A stretch of 64,000 bases of DNA from Porphyra umbilicalis. Taxonomy: Eukaryota > Rhodophyta > Bangiophyceae > Bangiales > Bangiaceae. The notes beneath the pieces are model-generated. The model ran no database searches. It was not told the DNA's origin and worked only from the letters and a program-made list of their open reading frames with translations. This document shows positions 1-11,300 of this stretch, piece by piece. Each line of letters opens with the position of its first letter. Position 1 is the first letter of the stretch. The stretch covers positions 1-64,000 of the forward strand of contig KV918840.1 of NCBI GenBank assembly GCA_002049455.2, written 5' to 3'. A program made the position numbers and the translations under genes.

Positions 1-761
1 CGGTGCGGGTCCCCATCTGAGCCGCACTACCGTCCGTTGGGAGCGAGGCCCCGCGGTGACGCCCGGACCGCGCCGCCGCCCAAGCGGAGAACGTCTCCTC
101 CGCCACCACAGTGTCAAGTTCTGTTGTCTCGGCGTCTGCCCGTCGGCAAGCCGCGGAGGACGGAGCCGGGCCGTGCCCTGCTCCGTCCTGGCGCCGCGGC
201 GGCGCGAAAGCGCCGCCCCGGCGCCTCGGGTCCCGGGGGGTGTTCGCGGGCCCCCCCGGACCCCGTTGGGACGCTGTCCCCGTCAGCCCCAGATCTGAGG
301 CGACGGCGCGGTCGGTCGCCGCGGGATGCGCGTGGTCGGGATCAAAGGGCGACGTGCCGTGCACCGTCGCCACCGAACCACCGCCCGCCGTCGACGCCGC
401 CGGGCCCCCTCGCCCCAGGGCGATGAGGTCTGGCAAGGACGGCAACCCGCCCCGTCCGTCTGCCCGGGCCCCGGCGACCGCGGCGACGTCACCGTCGCTA
501 ACGACCGCGCGGGAGGCGCCCCCGGCGACAGACGAGGGAGAAGAAGAGGAAGCGACGCGGTCCATGCCCCCGGTGGACGCGACGCGTGCCTTGAGGCGAT
601 CCTCCAACGAGCCGGTACAACCTCGAGATCGGGGCCGGGGGTCGTGTGACCGAGCGTGGACCAATGGTCTCACCCGGAGCGCCAAATGTAGCACAACCCC
701 GTAGCCACGAGCCCGAAGAGGGAAGTATCCCACCGCTGCCGTCCAAAGAACGTGCCCCCTG
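1..761. other. GC-rich stretch, no gene recognised
   Basis: Several overlapping open frames run through this stretch on both strands, as expected from its very high GC content. One plus-strand frame (111-704) has an acidic patch followed by an arginine-rich tail, but I recognise no domain. The base composition changes sharply at 762, where the AT-richer repeat begins. It may be the edge of another element cut by the window start. Confidence 0.4.
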
Positions 762-2556
762 TGCACTGCGGGTCGGTATTTCATCGCCGGGATATTTCTA
801 AATTTGCCGGCTTGTAAATCTATAACGAGTAGACGCGAAAGAATTTATTGAGATAGCCATGCAAAGCTCCTGTGAGATGGCCTCAGCATGATTCGGAGAA
901 TCATGTGCACAACAGTTCCGTAGATCAGCAAAAGTTCTACATTTCAGATTGCCTGATTCTCGAGTGACCTCTGTGATTCGGCCGTTCATCACTACAGTTC
1001 TGGACTCGTTCAACGGATCATAGGCGGGACTGACTCTGGGATCGTTCCAGAAGCAGTGTCATCCTGACCCACAGATCATCTCGGGGACTGTCATTCGAAA
1101 AAAATGTGAGGACTTGTTCAACTGATGGTCTGATTACCTCTTCCGTAAACAAAATGTCTGCCTATTTCGTCAACAGTGTGAACAAAAACCTTTTGACACT
1201 CTCTCCGCTCAGACCAATGCCCATCGCGGAATCTGATATATCACTCATGAGCTGGAGTTTCTGGTGCGAGTCCTTCCGATACGCATTGAACCGGGGGATT
1301 GCGAGTTCGGGACGCGCTGTGTTAGGACGAAAGGGGACGAGATTGCCACTGAGCTGAGAACGAATTTATTGCTAACCTCCAAAAAATGGCGGTTGCAGAG
1401 AGAAGGCAGGTAGAGCCGACGACACAGCATAGAAGTGAAGTTGGATTGGCTGTTCGACAAGCCACGATTGTAGTATTGGCTGAGAGTTGCCGCCAGTAAT
1501 CTTGCAAGCCAATCAACGTGTCTTGCAGGGGTCACGCAGAGCCATTGCAACCCACAATGAGATTTCCTGAGATTTTTGGGCCGCTTGCTTGGGCCTGAAG
1601 AGGGCTTGGAGAGAGTTCTGGGCCAGACCTGTGATTTGTCATGAGATCAACAAACTTCTCCAGATTTCTTGAGATCCTGATGTGCGTTTCCAGCGCCCAG
1701 AGCTTCATGAGGAGACTGTGTAAGGAACTCACATGATTCCTAGCGTTTCCATTGGTCCACGTACGCTGATGAATGATTGCAACCACTCTACAACCGCCAT
1801 TTTTTGGAGGTCAGCAATACTGCGCGTGAACGAGACCCAATCATTCATGAATCGGGACTGGCTGCGTCCGGGACTTCACGGTATTCTCGATGTGCGAGCC
1901 GACGCATGTTTACCCAGTTCTCATCCCCTCTGCGCCGGGAAACAGCGTGTCGGTAGCACGACTACCAAATCACATTGAGGCTCCCTCTGCACACGTTTCG
2001 TGGCCCAGGAGCGACGCCCCATGGGCAGGTCTTGCTCTCTGATCGGTTTCGGCAGACCCTCCTCACGACGTCACTCGAAGTAGTCCAGGCTATCATCCAC
2101 GATCGAGTCGTTCAGGCAGGAATCTAGATCAATCTTGCGCACTCGTTCACTCAATCTATGACGACGATCCCCAGGATGATTGTACTCCGACGCCAGGACA
2201 GTCCTGAGCACGATCCTCAGGATGATCTTACTCCCACTTCAGGAAAGTTCTCAGCACGATACGCAGAACGATCAGAACCAGCGAATCGGAATGATCCTTC
2301 ATGAGCATGGGGCAGCAAACTCACCGGACAATTGCCGAATCTTCAGGTGCTGGTGTGAGGATGAATCCCACTGAATATCGGTGCAGATGGTCTTCGAGCA
2401 CTTCTGAACTCCACTGCGGGCTCTGTCTCGAAGATCAACAAAAAGTGGGCATAATTTGATCGCATGATCAATGTGCGACAATTCTGCGAACCGTCGGTGG
2501 GCGTGTTCAAATCTGGCAGTTCTCAGTTTTAAGGAATCGGGGACAAAACGCTGTGT
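762..2556 (+). mobile_element. Left copy of a 1.37-kb dispersed repeat (with MITE insert)
   Basis: This segment matches 30959-32325 in inverted orientation along its whole length, by eye at high identity. Both copies start at TGCACTGCGGGTCGG and end at AAACGCTGTGT, so the unit has defined ends. The ends are weakly palindromic (CACTGCG against CACAGCG), which fits a non-autonomous CACTA-type element, but no target-site duplication is visible at either copy. The short open frames inside are not conserved as coding. Internal short direct and inverted motifs of the type GATCCTCAGGATGATC occur around 2200-2250. This copy is longer only because of the 449-bp insertion at 1369-1817. Confidence 0.75.
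1369..1817. mobile_element. Mariner-type MITE (449 bp, TA target site)
   Basis: The element has terminal inverted repeats of about 27 bp beginning TTGCTAACCTCC; the matching end is GGAGGTCAGCAA. It is flanked by TA at 1367-1368 and 1818-1819. The inverted copy of the host repeat (around 31696) has an empty site with a single TA in the same context, so both edges are defined to the base. A TA duplication and a short non-coding body are the signature of a non-autonomous Tc1/mariner element. No transposase is encoded. Confidence 0.85.
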
Positions 2557-2623
2557 ATAGGATCACCCGATCCGGGAAGAAGGGCCGCCAAAGGTACAAG
2601 ACAAAAAGCACGCTTTACTTGCC

Positions 2624-2654
2624 GGCGACGACGGTGCCTCCCACCGTCGTCGCC
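2624..2654. other. Perfect 13-bp hairpin
   Basis: GGCGACGACGGTG (2624-2636) pairs perfectly with CACCGTCGTCGCC (2642-2654) around a 5-base loop. It lies between the left repeat copy and the Harbinger-type MITE. CTAA follows about 7 bases after the stem, which resembles a Helitron 3' end, but the next base is A rather than T and no 5' end was found. Confidence 0.5.
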
Positions 2655-2703
2655 CTTCGTCCTAAAAAGGGCGGAAACCGACGTGCGAGCCCAATTTCCC
2701 TAA

Positions 2704-3247
2704 GAGCATCTCCACCAATGGCTCCAACCGTCCAAACAGCCAAACGTGGCACCGTTTGGCCAACGGGGGCATTGGTGGAGAAAGCGAGGTCCAAAACTGG
2801 TGTGTGACGGTGGTGTGACGGCCCAAAAATAGCACTCCTCACATTTGCTAATCCCTTAATGCATCTCGTGGTGGCCTCGCGGGATCGCCCTTCTTTTGGA
2901 TGTTAAACGGCAGCGCCACTCCAAACAGGCCTGTTTGGAGACGCCCCGAGTCGTTTGGCCAACCCCTGGTTCCCTGTTCGGACCACGAAAGCCAATGGAA
3001 AGCGTGACCCGTGGCTTGCAGACAGTTGCGAGACGATCTGGCAGTCATGGAGATTCTCTGTAGTGTATCTGTGGGAATACTGGCGTGCCACAAAAGAGGC
3101 CCACCGCCAGAGACGTCGAGGCGAGCCCAATTTTGAGACGTGATCTGCTTAGTTTTGGTTCTGCCTTTGGAGAGCCAGTGACAGCGCCACACGTTGCGCA
3201 CACGTCGCCGTTGGGTTGGACGGTTGGCTCCATTGGTGGAGATGCTC
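2704..3247. mobile_element. PIF/Harbinger-type MITE (544 bp, TAA target site)
   Basis: The terminal inverted repeats begin GAGCATCTCCACCAATGG and extend about 30 bp with two mismatches between ends. TAA lies directly outside each end (2701-2703 and 3248-3250), the three-base duplication typical of PIF/Harbinger elements. The ends resemble widespread plant Tourist-like MITE termini. The internal open frames are short and unrecognisable, so this is a non-autonomous element. Confidence 0.8.
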
Positions 3248-4488
3248 TAATGGGAACTGGCCCGCACCGCCAACCAACCAATACTACGAAGTACAATGTA
3301 AGAGAAGTCCCCCGAGGCGGTAAGTAGAGACGAGGGGGAATCTGGGCCACGCACACCGCCCTGACGTGGCGGCCCGTGGTCCGGCCGCGCGGGGGCGCCG
3401 GCCGCCCTCCGCGTTCGCCGCCCACGGGCGGGCCCGGCGTGGCTGGTGTGACGGTCCGTCACATGGCCCCCACACTCGGGGAACCAGAGTCCCCGGAAAT
3501 ATGCCCCACTAACACATATTTCAAATTGTTCCGTTGGCGACCCACTTGTGATCACCTCGTGGCTCACCAACCACAACCGCAATACTTCCCTGGGATTCGT
3601 AACCCCCCCGAGCGGGCCCCTTCTTAAGGGCCTAATTTTGTGTAAACCCAACTTGGATTATCGACTTATGTTACTTCGCGCCCCTGACCCCGGGGCGCCG
3701 CGCGGGTGTCACGTAGCACCCTTCCCCCGCCTCTACTCAAGGCGATATTCGAAGCTTCGGCCGTCCTTCGGGTTATGGGCCCCGTTGGCCCTGAGGGGAG
3801 GGTTTTCCGAGGGTCCTTTGAGGGTGTTTGAGGAGGGTTTTCCGAGGGTCCTTTGAGGGTGTCTGAGGAGGGTCTCCCGAGGGTCCTTTGAGGGTGTCTG
3901 AGGAGGGTTTTCCGAGGGTCCGAGGGGGACGGATAGGATAAGAGGGTGAGGCGTGCGTGTCGCCTCGAGGCCTTCGACGCGGGCAAGTAAACTTCCGGTC
4001 ACACAACTCGTGTTTGTCGCTCGGGGCGCCTTCCCCCGGTCGACGCCGTGCGTGTGTGCTCTTCGGGGTTTTCTTCCGGGGAGGGTATTCCCCGACAGGA
4101 CTACCCGGCGACACGGTTTGGCTCGCCCTCCCCCCAACTGGCGGGGGTTGTCTGAGCGTGTCGTCACAGCTGGGCGCGCGGCGCGCGCCCCGTCGGTGTG
4201 TCGTCCGTCCCACGCCCGGTGCCAGCGGGTGAGCCGTGTTGCCCGCTGCTGCCGGGCCCGCTTGCGCCTCCCACGCCGCGCCCGCTCACCGCCAGCGCCA
4301 CCCCCCGCCGGGTGGTGCTACACACTGCGAAGCGAAACGACCAGAGGTCAGCTTCCCCTTGGCAAAGGAAGAGGCTTGCGAAAACTGCCTGACGCAGTCG
4401 TGTGTACATTCCATTCTCTGAGCACGTAAAGCGGGACTTTGGAGATCCCAAGACGGCTGCTCTTTTCCACAGTAAAGGGGAATCGTGC
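3248..4488. other. No gene recognised upstream of transposase remnant
   Basis: GC-rich sequence with overlapping open frames on both strands and no recognisable protein. It contains a 35-bp tandem repeat (3797-3930) and ends at the decayed transposase. The first part of that element, including any N-terminal zinc finger or promoter, may lie here but is not readable. Confidence 0.4.
3797..3930. repeat. 35-bp tandem repeat, about 3.7 copies
   Basis: The unit starts GAGGGTTTTCCGAGGGTCC, at 3797, 3832, 3867 and 3902, giving a period of 35 bp. 35 is not a multiple of three, so the proline/serine-rich minus-strand frames across it change with every unit and are unlikely to be protein. Confidence 0.8.
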
Positions 4489-6820
4489 ATGGGCACAGCT
4501 GAGCGGCCTGCAGAGTTTGATCAGACTGTAGTGGCCAGGGATCTCGCGAGGTATAACGTGAAGAACGTCCTGTTCCGAGACCGGTACAGGTACGACATTG
4601 GATGTATCGCCCAGGTCTCTCTTGATGCAGCTACGACGTTCAAGGCCAGTCTGATGAGCACAGCCATTGCTTGTGACGGCAGCTTTACCACATCCGCGTC
4701 CACGTATGCTTTCCAGAGCGCACTTCGACTTGGGGACTCCCTCGCGCAGTTTTCTGCTTTTCCTGATTTCGTACCGCTCGCGAGCTGGGCACCATGCTTC
4801 ACCGAAGAACGCAGGTATACTTTGCGGTTCACGCGGTCCGGTGGCGTACTGGTTCTTGTCGTGAAAGCATCAGCCATGATGGAACAAGACTCGTGGTCCG
4901 CCTTAACGTCACTGCGGCCACTGGAGCTCTCGCAGGCGGTAGAGCCCCCTGAGTGTGCTCTCCCGGAAAAAGACCCCTACACGCTGTACGTTTCATTGCA
5001 CGGTGATGAATTCAACGTATACAAGCGTCGAAGGGGAAGCCTGGAGGGCTACTATGGAGCATACACATCTCTCAGCATCAAGGATCGTTCGTTTTCTGTT
5101 CGTGCACTGTTTTATTTGCCACCAGGAGCTAACCCGGACGCGCTTCTCAAGCGCGTGGTGGAAGACGTACTCCTCGCGAGCAAGGAAGGTGTTCACGTGT
5201 ATGATGCCTTCAAACAGCAGAACGTGGTAGTTCGTGTGTACCTGTGTCTTGGTCTCTTTGATTTCCCTATGGCTGCAAAGTTTTCCAACTCGGTCGGTGC
5301 CCCAGGCATAGAGCACTGCACTAGCTGCGACATTGTCCAATTGAAGACCACTACAGCTCGGAAAGAGCGAGCCATGGGCAGCACGACCTCTTTTGACGTT
5401 AAGGACTCTCGTTACTCTCGAACGCAAGAGCGGACTGCGCTTATCATGTCGGCCGTGAAGAGCTCCCCACAGCTGTCTGCGGAATCCGTGAAGGATGCAC
5501 TGCTTCTTAATGGCATATCCGATAAGTCCGGCAGCCTGATCATGCGTCTTGAAGAGGCACGGGGTCCCGGGAGATTCGACATACACGAGCATGTGGTTGT
5601 CGCTCCCTCACACCTACTCTACTACAACATCGGGTCCAACCTTTTAATGGAAGCCTACGATGCCTTATCAGTAGAGCAACGGGACTCATTCACAAAGCAG
5701 ATGCGTCGCTGTGCGAAGTATGTCCCGACGCACACAGTCTTGTCGTCGTTTGAACCCGAAAAGATGGGTGGCACAACCCTCTCAATGTCAGACTATGCAG
5801 TGCTGCTCACGGTGGGCCCGACTGTGCTGCTCCATCCTACAGCCACATCGCCACACGCAGTTGCCGCTCTCAGTGCTCTTCATGCCCTCCGATGGTTCTC
5901 TACCGCACTTTTCTACCTCCCAACAACTGCCTCAGATGGCTAGGAGGCCGTGCGAACGAGGCCCACTGTCGCTGAGCTCCAAGTCTTGGGCGAGAGTTTG
6001 ATGATTGAACTGCGTCGGCTGATGCCATTCAACGGGTCGTGGGAGCGACCATCAGTGCACCGTTTACTAGAGCTCTTGTATCGCACTCTCCCGCTGGTGC
6101 AGCTCGGGCCGGCCATATGTGAGCTCATTTTTGAGAGGTTTCACCAGCTGGCAAAGCGTGAGGTGAGCCAGAGCAACAGCTGGAACCCCGCTGAGTATGC
6201 CATACAGAGGTGGAGAGACACAGAGCAGTACTCCCGAGTGCTATCTTTGCCTGGCAAATATGGAATACCCGCTTTATGGCTCATTGGTAGACGAGGCAAG
6301 CAGCTGAAGGCCGTCTCTTTCTACAGCCTGGGTCCGAGCAGAGGTATTGCGGCCACAGTCAATGATGCTTGGCGTGCCATGCACGCTGTGCGCACGCTCA
6401 TGGGGCCCACAGAAGATGTTTGGAAGCACCATGCGCCCAACGCGGCCCTCACACTTTGGCGGAAGGGCGCGTGGAAAGAGTGATCGATTATTATCACAGA
6501 AGGGTCCACAGTGTCCACTGTTGACATTATACCTGAAGAGCCCGGCTCTTGGAACGAGTGACATGAACCACAAGCGCTTTGGTCGCGTCCACTCCATTGC
6601 AACCGTCAACGGCGAGCTTCACGTTGCCTACGAGCCATGGAGTGTACCGCACATGGCCTTCCCCGTCTTGGGCGAGCCGGCTGTCGCCGCTGTTGACGTA
6701 GCAGCTGATGTTACCATTGTCACTGCCGACCGCGTCGGCCAATTGGCATTTGTGCTTCCTTGTGGGCAGCGTACTGTCATGTTTACCAAATGTTCGGGCT
6801 TCCACTTTAAGAGCGGGTGA
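4489..6820 (+). pseudogene. Decayed CACTA/KDZ-like DDE transposase
   Basis: A DDE-type transposase of the CACTA-related group seen in fungi and red algae. It is not the same subfamily as the two other transposases here. Visible landmarks are HGDEFNVYK followed by GYYGAYTSLS (first catalytic Asp region, near 5010), a block reading FYLPPGANP, then CLGLFDFPMAAKFS (second Asp region, near 5250) with a HCTSC metal-binding pair, and FERFHQLAK (likely catalytic Glu, near 6140). The first ATG in frame is at 4489; a GTG-initiated frame reaches 4402. The frame is cut by TAG at 5941 and TGA at 6481, and the conserved C-terminal part (about 6545-6820, ending in FTKCSGFHFKSG) lies in another frame, so the copy is decayed. 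Its 3' end faces the JmjC gene on the opposite strand 380 bp away. Confidence 0.75.
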
Positions 6821-7200
6821 CTGAGAGTGACTTGTGTATTTTATTCCTCTCTGACGTGTACGTCGGACTCAGCTCATGGTTTGAATACTGTACTGCACCA
6901 AAAACAACGAGCGAGGGACCTACGATGGACTCAAGAGCAAATGAGAAGAAGTTGATGAATATTACAACAGCCTATGTGTGACAGCCAGCAACGTGATGCA
7001 GTACGAAGAAACATATATAGTGCGCATGGAGAAGCCAAACGCAAGAAGCATAGAAAAAACACAAATGACATCGCTCATGCATTACGTCCCACTGACAGCT
7101 TCTTCAATTCATCCACCAAGAGGTACACGGAGCTGTTCGAGAGCCGCTGCACCACCACCGGAGCATGGCAACCCATGAGACGCCTCTGCGCCGGAGAGCC
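6821..7200. other. Spacer between convergent genes
   Basis: AT-richer 380-bp spacer between the 3' ends of the transposase remnant (plus) and the JmjC gene (minus). No gene seen. Confidence 0.5.
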
Positions 7201-8380
7201 CTAGCGAATTCGATCGTGCTCGCTCCCGAACATGGTCGGTGCGCAGCGCAGACAGCACAGAGGAGCAGTAGGTCCAGCTTCTTCTCCTAGCTGTTCAATG
7301 CACGTTGGGCAGTCAATGACCGAGAGCCCAACGACTACACCGCAATGAGGGCAAGACGTGCCATCAACTGAACAGTCTGTGACTGATCCCGTATCCTCAT
7401 TGGGCAGCACCATGGGTGTCCCTTTCGGCTGTATGGAGTTGTGCACGATAAACTTCGTCACGCCCATGGACGCCCGCATCATATCGACGATGGTGGCGTT
7501 CCTGCCAGCCCAGTCTGTGTCTGGTCCCATCTCCAAAAAAGCCTGCGTATCGTCAAGGTACTTTCCTAGGTACGACACCATGACTTTGATATCCCGTTGG
7601 AAGTGTTCTGGCTCTTAACGCCTGATACGTCTTCGCGTCGCCGCACCACCATTCCCCAGCAGCGAGCTTCTGGGCCGCAAGCACCAGCAGCTTTTCAAAA
7701 GGGATGTGGATAGTCAGCTTATTGCGCCAGCACTCGGCGTGTTCCATCGCGTAAGAAAACCAGGCTGTGCAGGCAGTGCTCACGGCGGAGGCCACGTTTG
7801 GTCCCCCATTGAAGCCGCTGTGAAGGACGCCGTAACCCGTGACAACAAAGTCCCCAGGCTCCATCTTGTGGAATCCAACTCGTACACCACGAGCCAGAAA
7901 GAGCGTTGCAGGCCACAAGCACGCCTTTACAGCAAGAACTGTCCATACGTCACGTCCGGCCGCTTCCAATACAACCGGGTCCATAAGCTCTCGCATCACG
8001 CGCTCGGCGAGAGGGCGTTCCGACGCCGGAATGAACCACCAAAACTTGCTCGCTCCAGCCTGCAAGTACAAACATGATTGCAACAGGTTGTCCTCAACGT
8101 GCCAGCTAAAGTGAGAGCCTTGGGACCCAACGTACAACAAGCTCGTGTTGATACCTTCGTACGTGGACGCTGCACCGAGCATAGTGTGGTGATTCAATGT
8201 GCGAGGGTTCTCAAATCGCTGACGAGGCGGGCAAGCATCGGCATGGGCAGGACACGCAGGGTCGCCGAGACTCCTACTGAACCCATCCTTGTTGTCAGGT
8301 GACATGTCTGAAAGATAGTACACATCTACGGGATCAAGGGCTCCACCCATCACGGCCCTCTCTTTGCCGGCAGCTGTGAC
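7201..8380 (-). pseudogene. JmjC-domain 2-oxoglutarate oxygenase (KDM4-like), frame-broken
   Basis: The frame 8353-7553 carries a clear JmjC domain, the Fe(II)/2-oxoglutarate oxygenase fold of histone demethylases. The key residues are present: His and Glu of the metal site in SWHVED, a Lys in GASKFWWFIP that fits the 2-oxoglutarate site, and the distal His in LHSGFNGGPN. The order and spacing resemble KDM4/JARID proteins (YVG-x5-FSWHVED ... PGDFVVT ... HSGFN). The next segment (7581-7201) is in another frame. It continues with EHFQRDIKVMVSYLGKYLDD and ends with a cysteine-rich module (CPHC, CPTC, CCLRC), plausibly a zinc finger. One base-level frame break near 7600 and an in-frame TGA at 8381 separate the parts; either an intron or decay could explain them. 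Histone demethylation is inferred from the family only. Confidence 0.7.
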
Positions 8381-11300
8381 TCATCGCACCCAAGTCGCGC
8401 TGGGATCGTTCACACTGGCAAGGAAGCGCGTCACACCGAAGTCCCGGTATGCGGCTTGAAGGGCGTTTGCACTCTCACGGACTTTGGCTCTGAGTTCCGC
8501 ACCTGACATACGATTTTCCCTTTCTGATGGCAGCTGTGCCCTCAAGTCTTTGCGCTTGACGCTCAGGTCAGGCGCAGGCCTACCAGAGAATGAGTCGCAC
8601 ATAATGGTAACGAACTGCGGAAAGGTTTGAACGCGCACTCTGAGCTTGTCCCCGGAATGTCGCTTTGGCAGTCGACTAGAGACGGGGCGCCTCTCGCGTG
8701 CTACTATTCGGAACACGTGCGCGCCAAATTACCTGAATGATGCACTATTCGACCGAATCAGTGCGTGCAATCCCAACTCAGGAACAGAGTGTAACTCAGT
8801 CACAGGAACGGAGTAGAAATCCTTGGCACATCGCTTCGGAGACCCAAGCACTTGCGCAGACACTTTGTCACCACCGTGTGCGTCCTTCGGCTCCCCGCCC
8901 GCATCCATGGCAACTTTCCTGCGAACAGCGGCGTCAGGACCCTCTCGGCTGGTACCCGGCATGTGCTCGTGGAGTTTCTTTGGCGATGTAGGGTCTTTTC
9001 CGGCAGTCGCAGGCTTCTGTATGCTCTGTATCGGTGCGAGCGTTGCGCTAGGGACTCCTTCAATTCCTCTGGCCACTTGGTTTCAGGGGAGAGTGCCGGC
9101 CAAGACGTTTATGTCATCTGCATCAAAGGTAGACAACTGATCATCGCGCCGTGAGGCGAGAGCCTCGCACAGCAAAGAAGGATCACCGACCAAAAGACCG
9201 ACTCCCGCAGCGGCACCAGACCATGGTCCTTCGGCAATGCCACGGACTCCTGTGCTAGGCCCTTCAAAGGGGTGAGGCCGTGCACCGCCATCATCGCGTC
9301 GAACATGAGGTATCATACCAACGGCAGCGCCACCGAGAACCTATGCATCGGCGCCAGCGCCAGTGAGTCCTCGTGCATGCACATTACCACCGCCGTCGAC
9401 GGCGGCGGGACGACGCCCGTCTTGCTCAAGCTCCCGACCACCGTCGCCGCCTCTGCCGTCTTGGCCATGTCCTTCACCACGAGTGTCGTGTCGATCTTGA
9501 GTCACCATACCAACGAGAGCACCACCACGAGCGCGGGCGTCAACGGCTGCACCAGCGCGTCCCCGTGCCTCCACTCCATCACCGGCACCATGTTCGGGTC
9601 CCTCTTGAGCGACAACACCAACCGTAGCACCACCACGAGCGCGTGCATCAATGGCTGCATGATCAAGTCCGGTTACCTCCACTGCACAACCGCCATTCTT
9701 GTCGTGTACACCTTGGGCAACCACACCATCGGGCGCACAAGCACGAGCACGTGCATCAACGCTTGCACCACCACGTCTCCGTGCATCCACTGCATCACCT
9801 CCACGATTGCCACGACCATCTTGAGCAACCACATCAACTGGAGCACCAGCACGAGCACGTGCATGAACGGCTGCACCACCAAGTCTGGGTACCTCCACTG
9901 CAGCAGCACCACCATCGTTGCGTCCATCTTGAGCAAACACGTCATCGGCACCACGACCACTAGCGCGTGCATCAATGCGTGCACCTCCAAGTCCGCGTAC
10001 CGCCGCTGCACCATCGCCACCATCGTCGCGTCCATCTTGAGCAACCACACCAACGGAAGCACCAGCACGAGCGCGTGCATCGACGCGTGCACCTCCAAGT
10101 CCGCGTTCCACCGCTGCACCACCACCACCATCGTCGCGCCCAGCTTGAGCAAAAACGTAAACGGCACCACGACCACTAGCGCGTGCATCAATGCGTGCAC
10201 CTCCAAGTCCGCGTACCGCCGCTGCACCATCGCCACCATCGTCGCGCCCATCTCGAGCAGCCACACCAACGGGAGCACCAGCACGAGCGCGTGTATCAAC
10301 GCCTGCACCGACGAGTCCCTGTGCCTCACCTGCATTACCGCCGCCATTGTCGCGTCCATCTTGAGCAACCACACCACCGTCAGCACCAGCACGAGCGCAG
10401 GCACCAACGCCTGCACCACTAAGCGGTGGCTCCACTTCCCTGTGGCGCCTGTATCCACCATTGTCGCGTCGATCATGATCGTGCACACTAACCACAGCAT
10501 CTCCAAGAGCGTGTGTAGCAGCAGTACCGCCACTAGGCCCCCGTGCGTCGTCGATGCCCCCACGAGGGACGTTTCTCGAACGCCCCTGAGGGGAACCTCC
10601 GAGCACAAGTTGCGCATCACTCCGACACCCGTTTTCGACGCCGTCAGCTGGGCCTCGTCCGTTGCGATTGTCGATCCCACCACCGCCATCCCCGACACAG
10701 TCACCTTCTTGACTGCGTCTCACTCCTCCACTGCTGTCGCCCGTGCGACTGCAGTTATGCGCACTGTTGTCACCGGAACCGTCGTCGTCATCCGTCAAGT
10801 CATTAAGCGCCTCTTCGCCGTCGGCGGCCTCGTCCTCCGAGAGGTCGTAGCCGTTCAACAGCTCCTCGCCGGGCTCCTGCTGAAGAAAACTCTCTCCACC
10901 GGGTCGGTGGGCGTCCACGATGCGTCGAACAAGGCCACGCAAGCGCCGAGGGGCATGGGCCTTTTGCCATTGGGGCCCATTGTCACGACGTAGCAGGTCT
11001 GCTGCTGCCTGTGGTTTGGCCGAAAGCAGCAAAGACACGTGTGCCAGGAGGTGGTCCGCCGTGTCAGCAACCTCTCCTCCGGGAATCGCCACACGGTGCA
11101 CTGGCAAACGCATCCACAGTCACCCGTTTACACGCATCCGCATTCCGAGTGAGTCCCTAGTACGTAGGTGGGTTTGACAAATCGCAGCACTCAACGACCG
11201 GAAGAGGCCGTCCACAATGTCAAAGTCGACTTGCGCGCCGCCCCTGGTCTCGCAGGTGTTGATCAGCACAACTGCGGCGCCATGAACGGGAACTGCATCA

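Noticed and set aside
1-757. Possible protein in the first 700 bases (plus-strand frame from 111)
   Set aside because: No domain, overlapping open frames in every phase, and the frame is cut by the start of the repeat at 762.
2624-2665. Helitron 3' end (hairpin followed by CTAA)
   Set aside because: The base after CTAA is A rather than T, and no TC-starting 5' end or Rep/helicase gene was found.
4402-6483. Programmed readthrough of the TAG at 5941 in the first transposase
   Set aside because: The same gene also has a TGA at 6481 and a frame change before its C-terminal part, so simple decay explains it.
9272-10993. Plus-strand threonine/serine/cysteine-rich protein over the 108-bp repeat
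   Set aside because: The frame is open only because of the repeat; the opposite strand continues in phase into the JmjC gene and is the better coding candidate.
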